Assembly: GCA_025618425.1 (NCBI GenBank)
Contig: CM046836.1
Span: 12,197,176 to 12,261,175, forward strand
Source of the DNA: Heliocidaris tuberculata
Taxonomy: Eukaryota; Echinodermata; Echinoidea; Camarodonta; Echinometridae
Reading direction: 5' to 3'
DNA: 64,000 nt
In this document: piece after piece, positions 27,201 to 36,890 of the stretch
Numbering within the stretch: the first letter of the stretch is position 1
How the letters are laid out: every line of letters begins with the position of its first letter
The notes under the pieces: generated by a model
What the model was told of the DNA's origin: nothing
The model's database searches: none
Seen by the model: only the letters and a program-made list of their open reading frames with translations
Program-made: the position numbers and the translations under genes

Positions 27201-30200
27201 CCACTATTACTTGGTGTACATGTACATGACAAAACCTATTGAAGCCTATTCACAAGTAAAAGCGATTGTGGAGTAGAGTAAAGGATGGTGTTTTCGGCCA
27301 GTACGACGTACATGTATGCATGGCAAAAATCACTTTAAAATGCATAGCATGAGGGCATATCACATATTACACACAAACAACACATACCAAAGTCACAGGG
27401 GAATCGCAGTAGCAATGAAAAAAATATCCATAAATATCACATTCTAGCGATATAATTGGTGATCCCGCTACCCTAATCTGAAAATTTGCATATCTTACGC
27501 GTGTCTGTAAGGAAAATGGGTTCCAGAAACTGAGCTGTATTTCAAGAAATTTTCAGATTTACATTGGGATTTTTCGTATGTCGCAAGCTCAAAAGTGTCC
27601 AATCGCACGTTGCAGTTAAAGTTAAAGATATCTCCGTTAGTCTTGAGATTTCAGTTTCTGATACCAAAGGAGCAGTTTTCAGCAGGGTCTTGCTCAGGGG
27701 AGCTCCAGCGTTGGACGCCAGCTTGGGCCGCTGGGACTTTTGATCAGCGGGTGAACGCACGCACAGGACGCGCGCGATCCCCATTGACTTTGTACATGTG
27801 GCCGAAAACTGATCTGCCAGGCTGAAAACTGCCTCTGAGACAGCAAAAATGAAAATGAATATTGCCATGGTAATTCTTGATTTTCTTCCATCATCTGAGT
27901 AAGAAGTGAAATCAAATATGAAAATTGAAATTAAAGGGGAATGAAACCCTAGGAAAAAAATTCATTTTGATAAAAAGAGAGGATAGAGAGAAGTAATTTT
28001 TAAAAAGTTCCATCAAAATCGGTTATGAAATGAGAAAGTTATGAAAGTTTGAAAAGTCTTAATTTAAAAGTCTCAATTTACTTTCTATTCTATGGCAATC
28101 CTTAAAGGCAGTGATTAACTTTGCCCAGGATTGAGAAAAAAAAATCACTGTTCCAGCTAATGCTGTAATCATAATTGCAAACCTTTAGCTCGGACAGGAA
28201 TCGCCTGAGTTTTATAAGCTGATATGATCGGTTGTTATATTTACGATTGAACATTGATGTCGGGATAGAGTTAGAGTACCACTGAACCCTAAAGAACTCT
28301 TACGGTTGGCATACCTCGCTCTATCACAGAATACCGTACGGGCTGGAAACCCGCTCTGAAATCGCCGAGCGCTGAGGCTTGGTTTTTGTGACTGCAGCGC
28401 AGCGAAGAAGCCGAGCGACTTGCGCTAGCGATTGATCGCAATTTTCTCTTTTTTAGGATAGTAAACGGGTTCCATTTTCTCTCATACTTTCACATATCCT
28501 TAATTATATATGTAGTTAGAGGACTGCACACAATTCACTGGCATTTGAGCTGATTTTACAATTTTTCACAAAGTTAATCAATCACTTTAAATTGGCAATG
28601 TTGCTTCAAAGTGACAGGTAGAGTAGGACAACTCTCCATGTGTTTTCTACACAAAATTTCATATTTTCTCCATTATCTCTAAAAATGATGCTTGTCTTTT
28701 TGTGAACTCAACATATGTTGTATCAAATACATTTCTCCCTGATATATCTTGAGCTAAGGAGACAAGCTGCACCTTGAGAGATAATGGGGAAAATATGAAA
28801 TTTTGTGTACAAAACATATGGATGTGTGTCCTACTAAACCTGTCATTTTGAAGCAACATTGCCAATTTGAGGATCGCCATAGAAAGTAAATTGAGACTTT
28901 TCAAACTTTAACGTTCTCATTTCTTAACCAATTTTGATGGAACTTTGTAAAAATTGCTTCTCTCTATCCTCTCTTTTCATTAAAAATGATTTTTCCGCAG
29001 GGTTTCATTCTCCTTTAAAGAGTAAAAAAAATGGGACTTTGTCTTAAGTGGCCGAATTCTCCCCCCCCCCCCCCCCCAACTGCTTACTCTACAACTTAAG
29101 CTTATCTGACTTCAGATAACCTTGTACTCTAAAATAGCTTTCACGGGTGAATAGGCTTCAATACAATAGCTTTTGTGTGTGTTAGCAGGCTACGATCCAT
29201 TTATTTCTAACTTGTTACTTGTTACTATTGAAGAGGTTGGTTACTAATTATAGGTGAGATAGGAATAAGAAGTAATCACCACTTACCGACTTTACGCGTG
29301 TAGGCGTTTCCCGGGCATGAATCCTCCACTAATATCAATATTGCACAATTTCCCCAAAATAGGTACACAAAATATCACCACAGAAATTATCACAAAACTA
29401 CCTGGCTAGCTCAAGCGAGATTTTGGATTGATCTCTGAGTGAATTGCAGAGATGATATATACAATGTAAGATAGTAATGATTTCTCCAAGTGAGATGAAG
29501 GAAACAAATTCTGATATGAAGAGATGACGTTCTCAAACTGACGTGTTGCCTCGATGAGATAACTTTGAGAAGTGTTGAAGTAAGGAAGAAATGGTTCAGA
29601 CGAAGTAGGGAGAACCAGAGAACAAAGAAAGGTGTATGACCCATGAGCTTGTGTGGTCTGTTTACTGTTGACTAAAGTCTTTAGCAAATAAACTTCTTGA
29701 CAAACAAAATACCATTAGCAAGGAAGTGGTCAGCAACTGCTGGTAAGATTATACATTCCTACCAGAGGGTTACAAAAGAAAGTAATTTCCTGTCTAATTA
29801 GTTTTGTACAAAAGAAAGTATCTAATTACTCTTGGGATGCAGTAACTAGAATTAGAAATGAGAAATGAAGAAGGATGAGATGAGGAAAATACTACACTAT
29901 GTTAGATCATTCAACTTTCAAGACAATTCATACATAATCTAGTCTAAAATTAAAAGGAAAATAATTATTTAAAATTTCACTTTTCCCTCTGAAACCTCAA
30001 ATTTGTAGCATATTAAGAGTTGAAGAGTCCCTGAATCAGGTAATCTAGCAAATTCAGGAAAATTAGATCTTGCTTAGAGCAATTTTGTTGTCTGTTTTCG
30101 ACTAGTACTACTAGTACTACTAACAAGTGCGCAACATTTACAGTGAATGTTTGACACACTTATACATGTACAAGCTTATCTGAAGATGTTTGACACACAG

Positions 30201-33200
30201 TATAGTCAAGGATTGTAATTCCGAACAGACTGTATTACCGAACGTGTAAAGTTAAGCGCCTAAAATGGGTTTTCATACGCGTGGGTTTATGCGTATGAAA
30301 ACCACACTATTGAAACAAAGGTTGTGTCTTTTTCCCATAGGTTTCACACGCTCGGAAATACAGTACCTTTTTCAAGGGACCAAAACGCGTACGCCGCGTC
30401 TTGAACCTTGAACCTTGAAGAAATAATCCCTGAAGCAGCTCTTTCTTGGCTAAACTGGGATGCGTCGTTGGGAAGGGGTTCACTAGCTCGGAAGGGAATA
30501 TCGTATTAAATCTAAGTTGTCTTTTTAAAATTCCATCAACTTCTTTTTTTGTAGGACTTTGAGCATTCATTATGTAAGTTTGACAGATATTCGTTTGATA
30601 TTTTATTTGCTATCGTTGATTTTCTGAAAAGTGTTCGGACACTGGATCAACCACCATACAGACTACAGTGGCACGGCCACGGGGAGATTGGCCAGACGTC
30701 AAATTGCACGTGTGGGGCAATGATTGACGTAAGCAGCATTTAAACTTACTGATTTTCTTGATTTTCCTGGTGTTCGGCCACATCAGAATTTCCACTCTTC
30801 TCATTAGCGTCATGTTTCTTCTTTCCCTTTGCATCTTGCTGAGATGAGGAAAATACTACATCAGCCCCCTTCTAGAACGTTGAATAAGATGAAACGGGCG
30901 ATAATAAAGAAAATAATCCGAATGAAGAAAATAATTTCTCAAGTGAAATACAAAACTTGAACGTAGCGTTTTGGAAAATGAACTTTTCTGCCGGAACGAG
31001 TTTGTCTGACTTCAGGCTCAGCAGAAGCAGGAAGAGAGACGATAGGGCGAGATGGAGGCTGAGAGGTAGGTGCAGTAGGAGATTGAGAAGGTTTAGGGTC
31101 CTGTGTGAGTGTTTGACCGGGCTCAGAGGTAGATTTGACGGGCGAGTCCAAGTATGCTGGTTTCAAACGGTCGAGACTGACGCTGTCTTGTTTTCCTTTG
31201 AGTTGGACAATGAAAAACTTGTCAGCTCGTCGAATGACTTCGAATGGGCCGTCGTATGGTGGTTGGAGAGGTTTCTTGACAGCATCATGTCGCACAAATA
31301 CATGGGTGCATGTTGTGAGATCAGGATGGACGTGTGGTTTGCGTTGTTGAGCACGAGTGGGCTGGGGTCTGAGGTTCTGCATTTGTCTCCGTAGTCGGTG
31401 GATGTAGTTGCTAGGGTCCAAGTCACAATCATTCTGACTAGGTGCTACAAACTGACCTGGCAATCTTATTGTTGTTCCGTATACCAGTTCAGCTGCGCAA
31501 CAACCTAAATCAGCTTTGACTGCAGTTCGGATTCCAAGCATGACGAGAGGGAGACTTTCAGTCCATCTCGAATTAGTAGAAGTTTTGAGAGATGCTTTGA
31601 GTTGTCTATGAAAGCGCTCAACGAGTCCATTTGATGCTGGGTGGTAAGATGTAGTGCGAATCCTAGAGCTGCCAAGAAGATGAGTTAGGGCCTGAAAGAG
31701 AAAAGATTCGAATTGCCGTCCTCTGTCGGTAGTGATGGTTGAGGGAGCTCCGAAGTGAGACACCCAGTGCGAAATGAAAGCTCGGGCAACAGTCTCGGCT
31801 GATATGTCGGGGATAGGTATTGCCTCAGGCCATCGAGTGAAACGGTCAACACAAGTGAGGAGATATGTATTGCCATTGGAAGGAGGGAGGGGTCCCACAA
31901 GATCGATGTGGACGTGGTCGAATCTTGCGTCTGGTGTTGCGAAAGTACCTATCGGTGTCTTGGTATGACGATGTACTTTGCAACGTTGACACTGTATGCA
32001 AGTTTTAGTCCATTTTCTGACATCTTTGTTGATTCCAGGCCATACAAATCGCTCAGTGATGAGTTTCTGAGTAGCATTGATGCCGGGATGAGATAGGTTG
32101 TGAAGAGCATCAAATACAACTCGACGAAATTTGGCTGGGATGTAAGGGCGAGGATTTGTAGTAGAAGTGTGGCATAGAATAGTTGAGTCAGAAGTAGGGA
32201 GTGGTAGAGGTTGGAGTTTGAGCGAGGTTGTAGTGAGTTGCTTGAGTTCCTCGTCATCCTCCTGTGCAGTGGCGATGGCATTGAAATCAATGGTGGAAGA
32301 TGATTTGAGAGAGTTGATTTCCATGCGGGAGAGTGTGTCTGCCACTACATTGTGTTTTCCACTAATATGCCTAATATCTGTCGTGAATTGGGATATGTAG
32401 TCTAGATGCCTGACTTCACGTGGTGAATACCTGTCTGGTCTAGAGTTGTAGGCATGTATTAGTGGTTTGTGATCTGTGTAAACACAGAATTGCCGTCCTT
32501 CTAGTGCATGCTTGAAGTGACGAATGGTGAGATAGATAGAAGTTCACGTCCGAAAGTGCTATATCTCGTCTCTGCTGGCTGTAGACGTTTAGAGAAGAAG
32601 GCGATGGGTTGCCAGTCATCGTCGACTTGTTGCTGCAACACACCTCCAACAGCGACATCTGATGCATCAACCATTATGCAAAGTGGTGCATTAGGGTTAG
32701 GGTGTGCAAGAAGTGTAGCGTTAGCTAATGCTGTCTTGACGGAGTGGAATGCATTGAGGGCTGCCTCGTCGAGATGGATTGCCTTATTTTTCTGCTTGCA
32801 AGCCAGTAGATCAGTGAGTGGTTGTGTGGTAGCTGCACAATCAGGAATGAAACGACGATAGAAGTTGACTAGTCCAAGAAACTCACGAAGTTTGCGCAAA
32901 GAATCAGGGACAGGGAAGTCGTTGATGACCTTGACTTTCTCGGGAAGAGGGCGGATGCCGTTCTCATCAACGATATGGCCGAGAAAGGTGAGGGAGGATG
33001 CGCCAAATTCACACTTGGCTGGGTTGATGACGACTCCATATTTTGCAAGTCTAGTGAAGAGAAGTTGCAGGTGTTGTACATGCTCCTCTGGTGTTTCGCT
33101 TGCGATCAGGAGGTCGTCGATGTAGGCGTACACAAAGGGAAGACCACGGGTTACCTCATCAATGAATCGTTGAAAAGTTTGTGCGGCATTGCGTAGCCCA

Positions 33201-36200
33201 AAAGGCATGCGCACAAACTCAAATAACCCAAAGGGTGTGGTTATGGCTGTTTTGTGTACGTCAGATTGATTGACTGGGATTTGATGATAGGCTCTGACGA
33301 GGTCGAGTTTTGAGAAGACTCGCTTGCCTGCCAGAGCAGAAGTGAAATCCTGGAGATGAGGGATCGGATATTTATCGGGCACCGTATTCTTGTTGAGTGC
33401 ACGATAGTCTCTGCATGGTCTCCAGTCCCCAGGGGTTTTCTTGGGCACCATATGAAGTGGGGATGCCCAGTTGCTGCTTGATGGTTGGATTATCCCTAGT
33501 TCCAGCATGTGGTCAAATTCAGCCCTAGCAACGCTGTACCTGTCGGTTGCTAGGCGACGAGGACGGGCTGAAACGGGAGGGCCTCTCGTCACAATGTGAT
33601 GGGTGACTGAGTGTTTGATTTTGGTTTCTTTGTAGACGGGGCGTGTGATGTCAGGAAATTGATCAAGAAGAGATTTGTAAGCAGCTTGACTGTCTGGCTT
33701 TACAAACATAGGACTGATAGAAGGATAAGAAGAAAGGATGCCCCTTACTGATAGATTGGTAATTGAGTCGATGAGTCGAAGATTGTGAACATCTACAAGC
33801 AAGCCAAAGTGATGTAGGAAGTCTGCCCCTAGGATAGGTGTGGAAATATCAGCAATGATGAAAATCCATCTGCAAGCTCGACGTAAGCCGACGTCGAGAG
33901 TCAGGCTTCGCTCTCCATAAGTAGTAATACTTGAGCGATTTACTGCTTGCAGGTGAAATTTCGAAGAAGGGTGATTTTTCTCGGATTTTGAAGGAGGAAG
34001 AACGCTCACTTCAGCTCCAGTGTCAACGAGAAATTGAATTCCAGTTTTCCTATCAGTAATGTAAAAGAGACGACTATTTTGTGTGGTGCCAGGGGGACTT
34101 GTCGCCGCTAGTCGCTGGCTTGGTCGTTTCCCTGGTTGGTAGAAGCAGTTTTGAAAAAGCAGGGAGGAGAGCATTTCTTGGCCTCATTACCAAACCTCCA
34201 GTGACAATAGCAGTCCCCTCCAGCATGGCGTTGTGAGCTAGGACTTCTCGCTTTTTGGTCTTGTTTTTGACGAGAACCGCGATCACGACTGCGACTTCGG
34301 CCTCGATTAGGCTGAGGAGACAGGGCTTGAACTTGCAGTGAAAGCTGTGAAATTTGAGCCTTGAGTTCTTGCATCTCAGCAGAAGAAGAAGAAGGAGAAG
34401 GGTGAGAGGAAGAAGACAGGTTTGAGATAGCGTGATAGTTCGATGGAGAAGAAGTCTCAATAATTTTGTCCGCCAAATCCGCGAGCTTTTCTATCTCCAT
34501 AGAGTCCCTAGTTGAAGCTAGTACAAGTTGGACATTGGTTGGGAGCCTCTGTAGGAAAAGTTGCTTCAGAATGTTCTCCTCCAGCTTGTTGGTTCCTAAA
34601 AGTTGCTTCATTTTTCGGAGTAACTGAGAGGGTTTGCGATCTCCCAGCTCCTCTGAAATGAGTAGCTGATGTAGGCGTTTTTGCTCGGATGCTGATGTCC
34701 TCTGAATAAGCTCAGCCTTTAGTTTGTCGTATGGCTTTTCCTTCGGGGGTGAGATGAGAATATCCCGAATTTCTTGAGCATATTCAGGCTGAAGGGATGC
34801 GACAACGTAGGCAAATTTAGTTGCCTGAGCAGTGACGCCTCGGGTTGTGAACTGCGCCTCTACCTGGGCGAACCAAATGGTAGGATCATTTGGCCAGAAA
34901 GGAGGAAGCTTGAGTTGTACATTAGAGATAGAGGGTGAGCTAGAAGTAGTTTCCGAAGAAGAAGTTGTTGAAGAATCGGTCAGATTATCAGTTGGCATGG
35001 TGATAGTAATGTGAGTAAAACAATTGAAGGAAAGGGTGACAATAAATGCGAGTTATTTGACGAAGGATGAATGCTGCTCACACGTTGGTCGGGTTTAATC
35101 ACGTCGGGGTCACCAGTGAAGAGGTTGGTTACTAATTATAGGTGAGATGGGAATAAGAAGTAATCACCACTTACCGACTTTACGCGTGTAGGCGTTTCCC
35201 GGGCATGAATCCTCCACTAATATCAATATTGCACAATTTCCCCAAAATAGGTACACAAAATATCCCCACAGAAATTATCACAAAACTACCTGGCTAGCTC
35301 AAGCGAGATTTTGGATTGATCTCTGAGTGAATTGCAGAGATGATATATACAATGTAAGATAGTAATGATTTCTCCAAGTGAGATGAAGGAAACAAATTCT
35401 GATATGAAGAGATGACGTTCTCAAACTGACGTGTTGCCTCGATGAGATAACTTTGAGAAGTGTTGAAGTAAGGAAGAAATGGTTCAGACGAAGTAGGGAG
35501 AACCAGAGAACAAAGAAAGGTGTATGACCCATGAGCTTGTGTGGTCTGTTTACTGTTGACTAAAGTCTTTAGCAAATAAACTTCTTGACAAACAAAATAC
35601 CATTAGCAAGGAAGTGGTCAGCAACTGCTGGTAAGATTATACATTCCTACCAGAGGGTTACAAAAGAAAGTAATTTCCTGTCTAATTAGTTTTGTACAAA
35701 AGAAAGTATCTAATTACTCTTGGGATGCAGTAACTAGAATTAGAAATGAGAAATGAAGAAGGATGAGATGAGGAAAATACTACACTATGTTAGATCATTC
35801 AACTTTCAAGACAATTCATACATAATCTAGTCTAAAATTAAAAGGAAAATAATTATTTAAAATTTCACTTTTCCCTCTGAAACCTCAAATTTGTAGCATA
35901 TTAAGAGTTGAAGAGTCCCTGAATCAGGTAATCTAGCAAATTCAGGAAAATTAGATCTTGCTTAGAGCAATTTTGTTGTCTGTTTTCGACTAGTACTACT
36001 AGTACTACTAACAAGTGCGCAACATTTACAGTGAATGTTTGACACACTTATACATGTACAAGCTTATCTGAAGATGTTTGACACACAGTATAGTCAAGGA
36101 TTGTAATTCCGAACAGACTGTATTACCGAACGTGTAAAGTTAAGCGCCTAAAATGGGTTTTCATACGCGTGGGTTTATGCGTATGAAAACCACACTATTG

Positions 36201-36765
36201 AAACAAAGGTTGTGTCTTTTTCCCATAGGTTTCACACGCTCGGAAATACAGTACCTTTTTCAAGGGACCAAAACGCGTACGCCGCGTCTTGAACCTTGAA
36301 CCTTGAAGAAATAATCCCTGAAGCAGCTCTTTATTGGCTAAACTGGGATGCGTCGTTGGGAAGGGGTTCACTAGCTCGGAAGGGAATATCGTATTAAATC
36401 TACGTTGTCTTTTTAAAATTCCATCAACTTCTTTTTCTGTAGGACTTTGAGCATTCATTATGTAAGTTTGACAGATATTCGTTTGATATTTTATTTGCTA
36501 TCGTTGATTTTCTGAAAAGTGTTCGGACACTGGATCAACCACCATACAGACTACAGTGGCACGGCCACGGGGAGATTGGCCAGACGTCAAATTGCACGTG
36601 TGGGGCAATGATTGACGTAAGCAGCATTTAAACTTACTGATTTTCTTGATTTTCCTGGTGTTCGGCCACATCAGAATTTCCACTCTTCTCATTAGCGTCA
36701 TGTTTCTTCTTTCCCTTTGCATCTTGCTGCTTCTTAGAGCTCACTTTTCGCTTTTCCGCAGGCAT
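15675..36765 (-). CDS. OGFOD3: 2-oxoglutarate and iron-dependent oxygenase, OGFOD3-like
   Basis: Nine exons (gene order): 36765-36638, 26044-25833, 23994-23919, 23087-23045, 22391-22327, 21779-21720, 18507-18354, 17406-17283, 15814-15675. They total 1002 bp, 333 residues plus stop, and every junction phase fits, including exon 1 ending in CA and exon 2 starting with G. Residues 1-56 are charged and low-complexity, and about 57-75 form a single membrane anchor preceded by arginines (type II topology expected). A Cys-containing segment follows ([21 protein letters not shown]), then the dioxygenase fold. Likely iron ligands are H243 and D245 (HVD) and H301; R311 (GTRY) is the probable 2-oxoglutarate contact. 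Conserved blocks [31 protein letters not shown] and SFFTSGSEN match what I know of vertebrate OGFOD3. The substrate of this family is unknown to me. Introns are packed with transposons; intron 1 alone is 10.6 kb. Start chosen at the only ATG in exon 1 that gives the basic N-terminus. Confidence 0.93.
15892..16073 (+). repeat. Foldback repeat, ACTGTAAAAGTGGAAATTTT family, copy 1
   Basis: About 180 bp beginning CTGTAAAAGTGGAAATTTTC and ending in TATTCCACATTTAAAGTA. An inverted, fuller copy lies at 22083-22295. Both contain a block AATACATAAACAAAAATATT. Intronic to OGFOD3. Confidence 0.7.
16081..16226. repeat. GGGCCC-ended foldback, copy a
   Basis: A near-perfect hairpin: TTGCACAAAACTTG at the left pairs with CAAGTTTTGTGCAA at the right, with CGCAACTC arms and a central CCAATCAG. 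Nearly identical to 59349-59493. Left tip is eroded (GGCCTG). Confidence 0.85.
17580..18167. repeat. TTAA-bounded foldback element, copy 1
   Basis: Begins TTAAAGGGCAATCCAACC and ends GGTTGGATTTCCCTTTAA; the arms pair imperfectly over most of the length. The same element is present in inverted orientation at 25029-25780, and a truncated arm lies at about 39840-39982. Lies in an OGFOD3 intron. No coding capacity. Confidence 0.85.
18681..18790 (+). repeat. tRNA-like SINE head
   Basis: The segment has a box-A-like TAGTCCAGTGG and, 30-40 bp on, a box-B-like GGTTTCAGCC, in the spacing expected of a tRNA-derived RNA polymerase III promoter. A poly-G run at 18835-18847 follows. No complete tRNA cloverleaf is evident. 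Likely a SINE fragment. Confidence 0.45.
19289..19436. repeat. GGGCCC-ended foldback, copy b
   Basis: GGGCCCTGTTTCATAAAAC at the left pairs with TTTTATGAAACAGGGCCC at the right, with TTATCAATAACAAG arms and a central GATTGGCTTAG (CCAATC on the other strand). Confidence 0.85.
20127..20310. repeat. Short foldback with AGGGCTGGTCA ends
   Basis: AGGGCTGGTCACATTTGTC (20127 on) pairs with GACAAATATGACCAGCCCT ending at 20310; inner arms GATAACAGTAACGATAA and TTATCGTTATCG also pair. It directly abuts the next element at 20311. Confidence 0.75.
20311..21640 (+). repeat. AACCCTTTC-ended element, copy 1, with large internal insertion
   Basis: The 410-bp element seen intact at 60280-60692 starts here (TAACCCTTTCGAGACAATTG) and ends at 21640 (CTGAAAGGGTTAA). 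It is split near 20380 and resumes near 21299 (ATACCAGATGCATGAG), so about 920 bp was inserted. The insertion carries the tandem array at 20591-21180 and a (GACG)n/(AC)n tract, and ends TCCCCTCGCGAACTTCG. Confidence 0.8.
20591..21180 (+). repeat. Tandem array, four units of about 147 bp
   Basis: Units start at 20591, 20738, 20886 and 21033 with TTTGAATAAATTTGCATAAA, and each carries GAAGCCCCCACCCAGCCC and AACAATCGGAATCAAAATC with very few differences. The last unit diverges at its end and runs into the GACGGACG and (AC)n tract at 21189-21246. Confidence 0.92.
21787..21811 (+). repeat. (GA)n microsatellite next to a splice acceptor
   Basis: A short (GA)n run that on the OGFOD3 strand forms the polypyrimidine tract immediately before the acceptor of the exon at 21779-21720. 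Confidence 0.8.
22083..22295 (-). repeat. Foldback repeat, ACTGTAAAAGT family, copy 2
   Basis: Ends TACTGTAAACGTGGAATA and ATTTCAACTTTTACAGTA are imperfect inverted repeats. Inverted relative to 15892-16073 and more complete. Lies in an OGFOD3 intron. Confidence 0.75.
22565..22891 (+). mobile_element. MULE-like MITE, copy 1 (327 bp)
   Basis: The termini share a 29-bp inverted repeat containing GGGCTAACTCGGCACTAGGG. The element is flanked by AGGTTTGTG (22556-22564) and AGGTTTGTC (22892-22900), an 8-9-bp target duplication. The same 327-bp unit, same orientation, is at 58959-59285. It encodes nothing. A 9-bp duplication is typical of Mutator-like elements, hence the class suggested. Confidence 0.85.
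24437..24942. repeat. TTAA-bounded foldback with long arms
   Basis: TTAAAGGGAAAGTTCACCCC at the left pairs with GGTGAACTTCCCCTTTAA at the right, and the complementarity extends for about 190 bp per arm, including ATTACTTGAGTTTAAAAAAT. TGACGTCA occurs at 24571-24578 in the left arm. OGFOD3 intron. Confidence 0.88.
25029..25780. repeat. TTAA-bounded foldback element, copy 2, interrupted
   Basis: Inverted copy of 17580-18167, TTAAAGGGAAATCCAACC to GGTTGGATTGCCCTTTAA. It is longer because a GGGCCC-ended foldback (25419-25577) inserted within it. OGFOD3 intron. Confidence 0.88.
25419..25577. repeat. GGGCCC-ended foldback, copy c (nested)
   Basis: GGGCCCCGTTGCATAAAAC at the left pairs with GTTTTATGCAACGGGACCC at the right; TTACCATTAA arms; central GATTGGCTTTTG. 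The uninterrupted target is visible in the sister repeat at 17580-18167 (near 17780-17800). Confidence 0.88.
26045..27930. other. OGFOD3 intron 1, repeat-poor part
   Basis: No supported exon. A poly-C run lies at 27121-27133. A 23-codon plus-strand ORF at 26960 ([10 protein letters not shown]...) is followed by GTAAGAG at 27060 but has no partner exon. 27690-27790 is relatively GC-rich. Confidence 0.45.
27931..29018. repeat. TTAA-bounded foldback with a nested element
   Basis: TTAAAGGGGAATGAAACCCT at the left pairs with AGGGTTTCATTCTCCTTTAA at the right. Arms of roughly 200 bp pair, including AGTCTCAATTTACTTTCTAT. The left arm is broken by the 28102-28590 element. Confidence 0.87.
28102..28590 (+). 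mobile_element. TTAA-duplicating MITE, copy 1 (nested)
   Basis: TTAA flanks both ends; the termini AGGCAGTGATTAACTTTG and CAAAGTTAATCAATCACT are imperfect inverted repeats. A highly similar inverted copy is at 57080-57564, also TTAA-flanked. The interior is GC-rich (GCCGAGCGACTTGCGCTAGCG) and well conserved between copies. piggyBac/Kolobok-type targeting is suggested by the TTAA duplication. No transposase. Confidence 0.87.
29229..29896 (-). mobile_element. LTR of a Ty3/gypsy element, left copy (solo-like)
   Basis: 668 bp with TG...CA ends (plus strand TGAAGAGG...ACTACA), flanked on both sides by CTAT (29225-29228 and 29897-29900), a 4-bp target duplication. It is the same length as the right LTR (35117-35784) and nearly identical. 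It is not adjacent to the internal region; a copy of host flank separates them. Confidence 0.9.
29897..30841 (-). repeat. Duplicated OGFOD3 exon-1/intron-1 segment
   Basis: 945 bp nearly identical to 35785-36729 (offset 5888 bp). It contains a truncated OGFOD3 exon 1 (30750-30841) with its GTAAGT donor but no start codon, and the intron sequence next to it. At 30840-30841 it joins the first 21 bp of an LTR (30840-30860) with a 2-bp CA overlap. About 30204-30650 is itself a copy of the repeat found at 39274-39660. Confidence 0.9.
30861..30873 (-). other. Polypurine tract of the retrotransposon
   Basis: Minus-strand AGAAGGGGGCTGA directly precedes TGTAGTATTTTCC, the 5' start of the LTR, marking where the 3' LTR should begin. 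Only 21 bp of that LTR remain. Confidence 0.8.
30939..34174 (-). pseudogene. pol: Ty3/gypsy pol, broken by one frameshift
   Basis: Two open frames make one pol. 34174-32501 (557 codons) carries the aspartic protease ([11 protein letters not shown]), reverse transcriptase ([19 protein letters not shown]) and the start of RNase H ([15 protein letters not shown]). 32345-30939, open upstream in the same frame, carries the end of RNase H and the integrase: an HHCC zinc finger (HNLSH...CIQCQRC), the catalytic D, D and E in [14 protein letters not shown] and GLVERF, and a basic tail ([12 protein letters not shown]). The frames separate near 32525 in a TATC repeat, consistent with loss of one 4-base unit. 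pol is in the -1 frame relative to gag and overlaps it by 67 bp, the usual frameshift arrangement. Otherwise uninterrupted, so the copy is recent. Confidence 0.92.
34108..34998 (-). CDS. gag: Ty3/gypsy Gag polyprotein
   Basis: An intact 296-residue frame starting MPTDNLTD. A Ser/Thr-rich leader is followed by a capsid-like domain ([39 protein letters not shown]), a Gln/Ser/Arg-rich linker with [13 protein letters not shown], and a zinc knuckle of spacing C-x2-H-x9-C-x3-C ([18 protein letters not shown]). That variant knuckle, with the tRNA-Trp-type primer site, matches what I recall of the CsRn1/Kabuki clade of Ty3/gypsy elements. Product would form the particle shell. No stop or frameshift is visible. 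Confidence 0.93.
   Translation of the reverse strand: MPTDNLTDSSTTSSSETTSSSPSISNVQLKLPPFWPNDPTIWFAQVEAQFTTRGVTAQATKFAYVVASLQPEYAQEIRDILISPPKEKPYDKLKAELIQRTSASEQKRLHQLLISEELGDRKPSQLLRKMKQLLGTNKLEENILKQLFLQRLPTNVQLVLASTRDSMEIEKLADLADKIIETSSPSNYHAISNLSSSSHPSPSSSSAEMQELKAQISQLSLQVQALSPQPNRGRSRSRDRGSRQKQDQKARSPSSQRHAGGDCYCHWRFGNEAKKCSPPCFFKTASTNQGNDQASD
35098..35115 (-). other. Primer binding site (tRNA-Trp type)
   Basis: The minus strand reads TGGTGACCCCGACGTGAT one base inside the 5' LTR. Its complement, ATCACGTCGGGGTCACCA, equals the 3' end of animal tRNA-Trp including CCA, from memory. Confidence 0.85.
35117..35784 (-). mobile_element. 5' LTR of the Ty3/gypsy element
   Basis: 668 bp, TG...CA ends, followed on the right by CTAT (35785-35788), the same 4-bp duplication seen at the left LTR. 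Differs from the left LTR at only a few positions (for example near 35150 and 35264), so integration or duplication is recent. Confidence 0.92.
35785..36729 (-). repeat. Source copy of the duplicated exon-1/intron-1 segment
   Basis: This copy is continuous with the intact OGFOD3 exon 1 (36638-36765), so it is the original. It matches 29897-30841. The inner 36092-36548 portion is a partial copy of the long-TIR element at 39274-39833. Confidence 0.9.
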
Positions 36766-36890
36766 TTTACAATTCAAATAAAATTATCAGATTAGTTTTG
36801 GACTTAATCCCAGGCGCGGTTCGCTACTTACCGTACTGACTTTATTGTGCCACGTGCTATATAGGGCCATTGGCATTGTTATTGGCTGGA
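36766..36890. promoter_or_regulatory. Probable OGFOD3 promoter (possibly shared with TXN2)
   Basis: Within 125 bp upstream of the OGFOD3 ATG are an E-box CACGTG (36851-36856), a TATATAG stretch (36859-36865) and two ATTGG motifs (36869-36873, 36881-36885), which are CCAAT boxes in OGFOD3 orientation. The gene on the other side, TXN2, points away, so a bidirectional promoter is possible. Possible noncoding TXN2 5' exons would end at donors such as AAC|GTAAGT near 37175. Confidence 0.5.

Noticed and set aside
29229..30841. Treating the whole 1613-bp duplicated block as the LTR
   Set aside because: TG...CA ends, the CTAT duplications, the primer site and the polypurine tract all define a 668-bp LTR; the rest is host sequence including OGFOD3 exon 1.
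30957..31394. 145-codon plus-strand frame opposite integrase
   Set aside because: Antisense shadow of pol.
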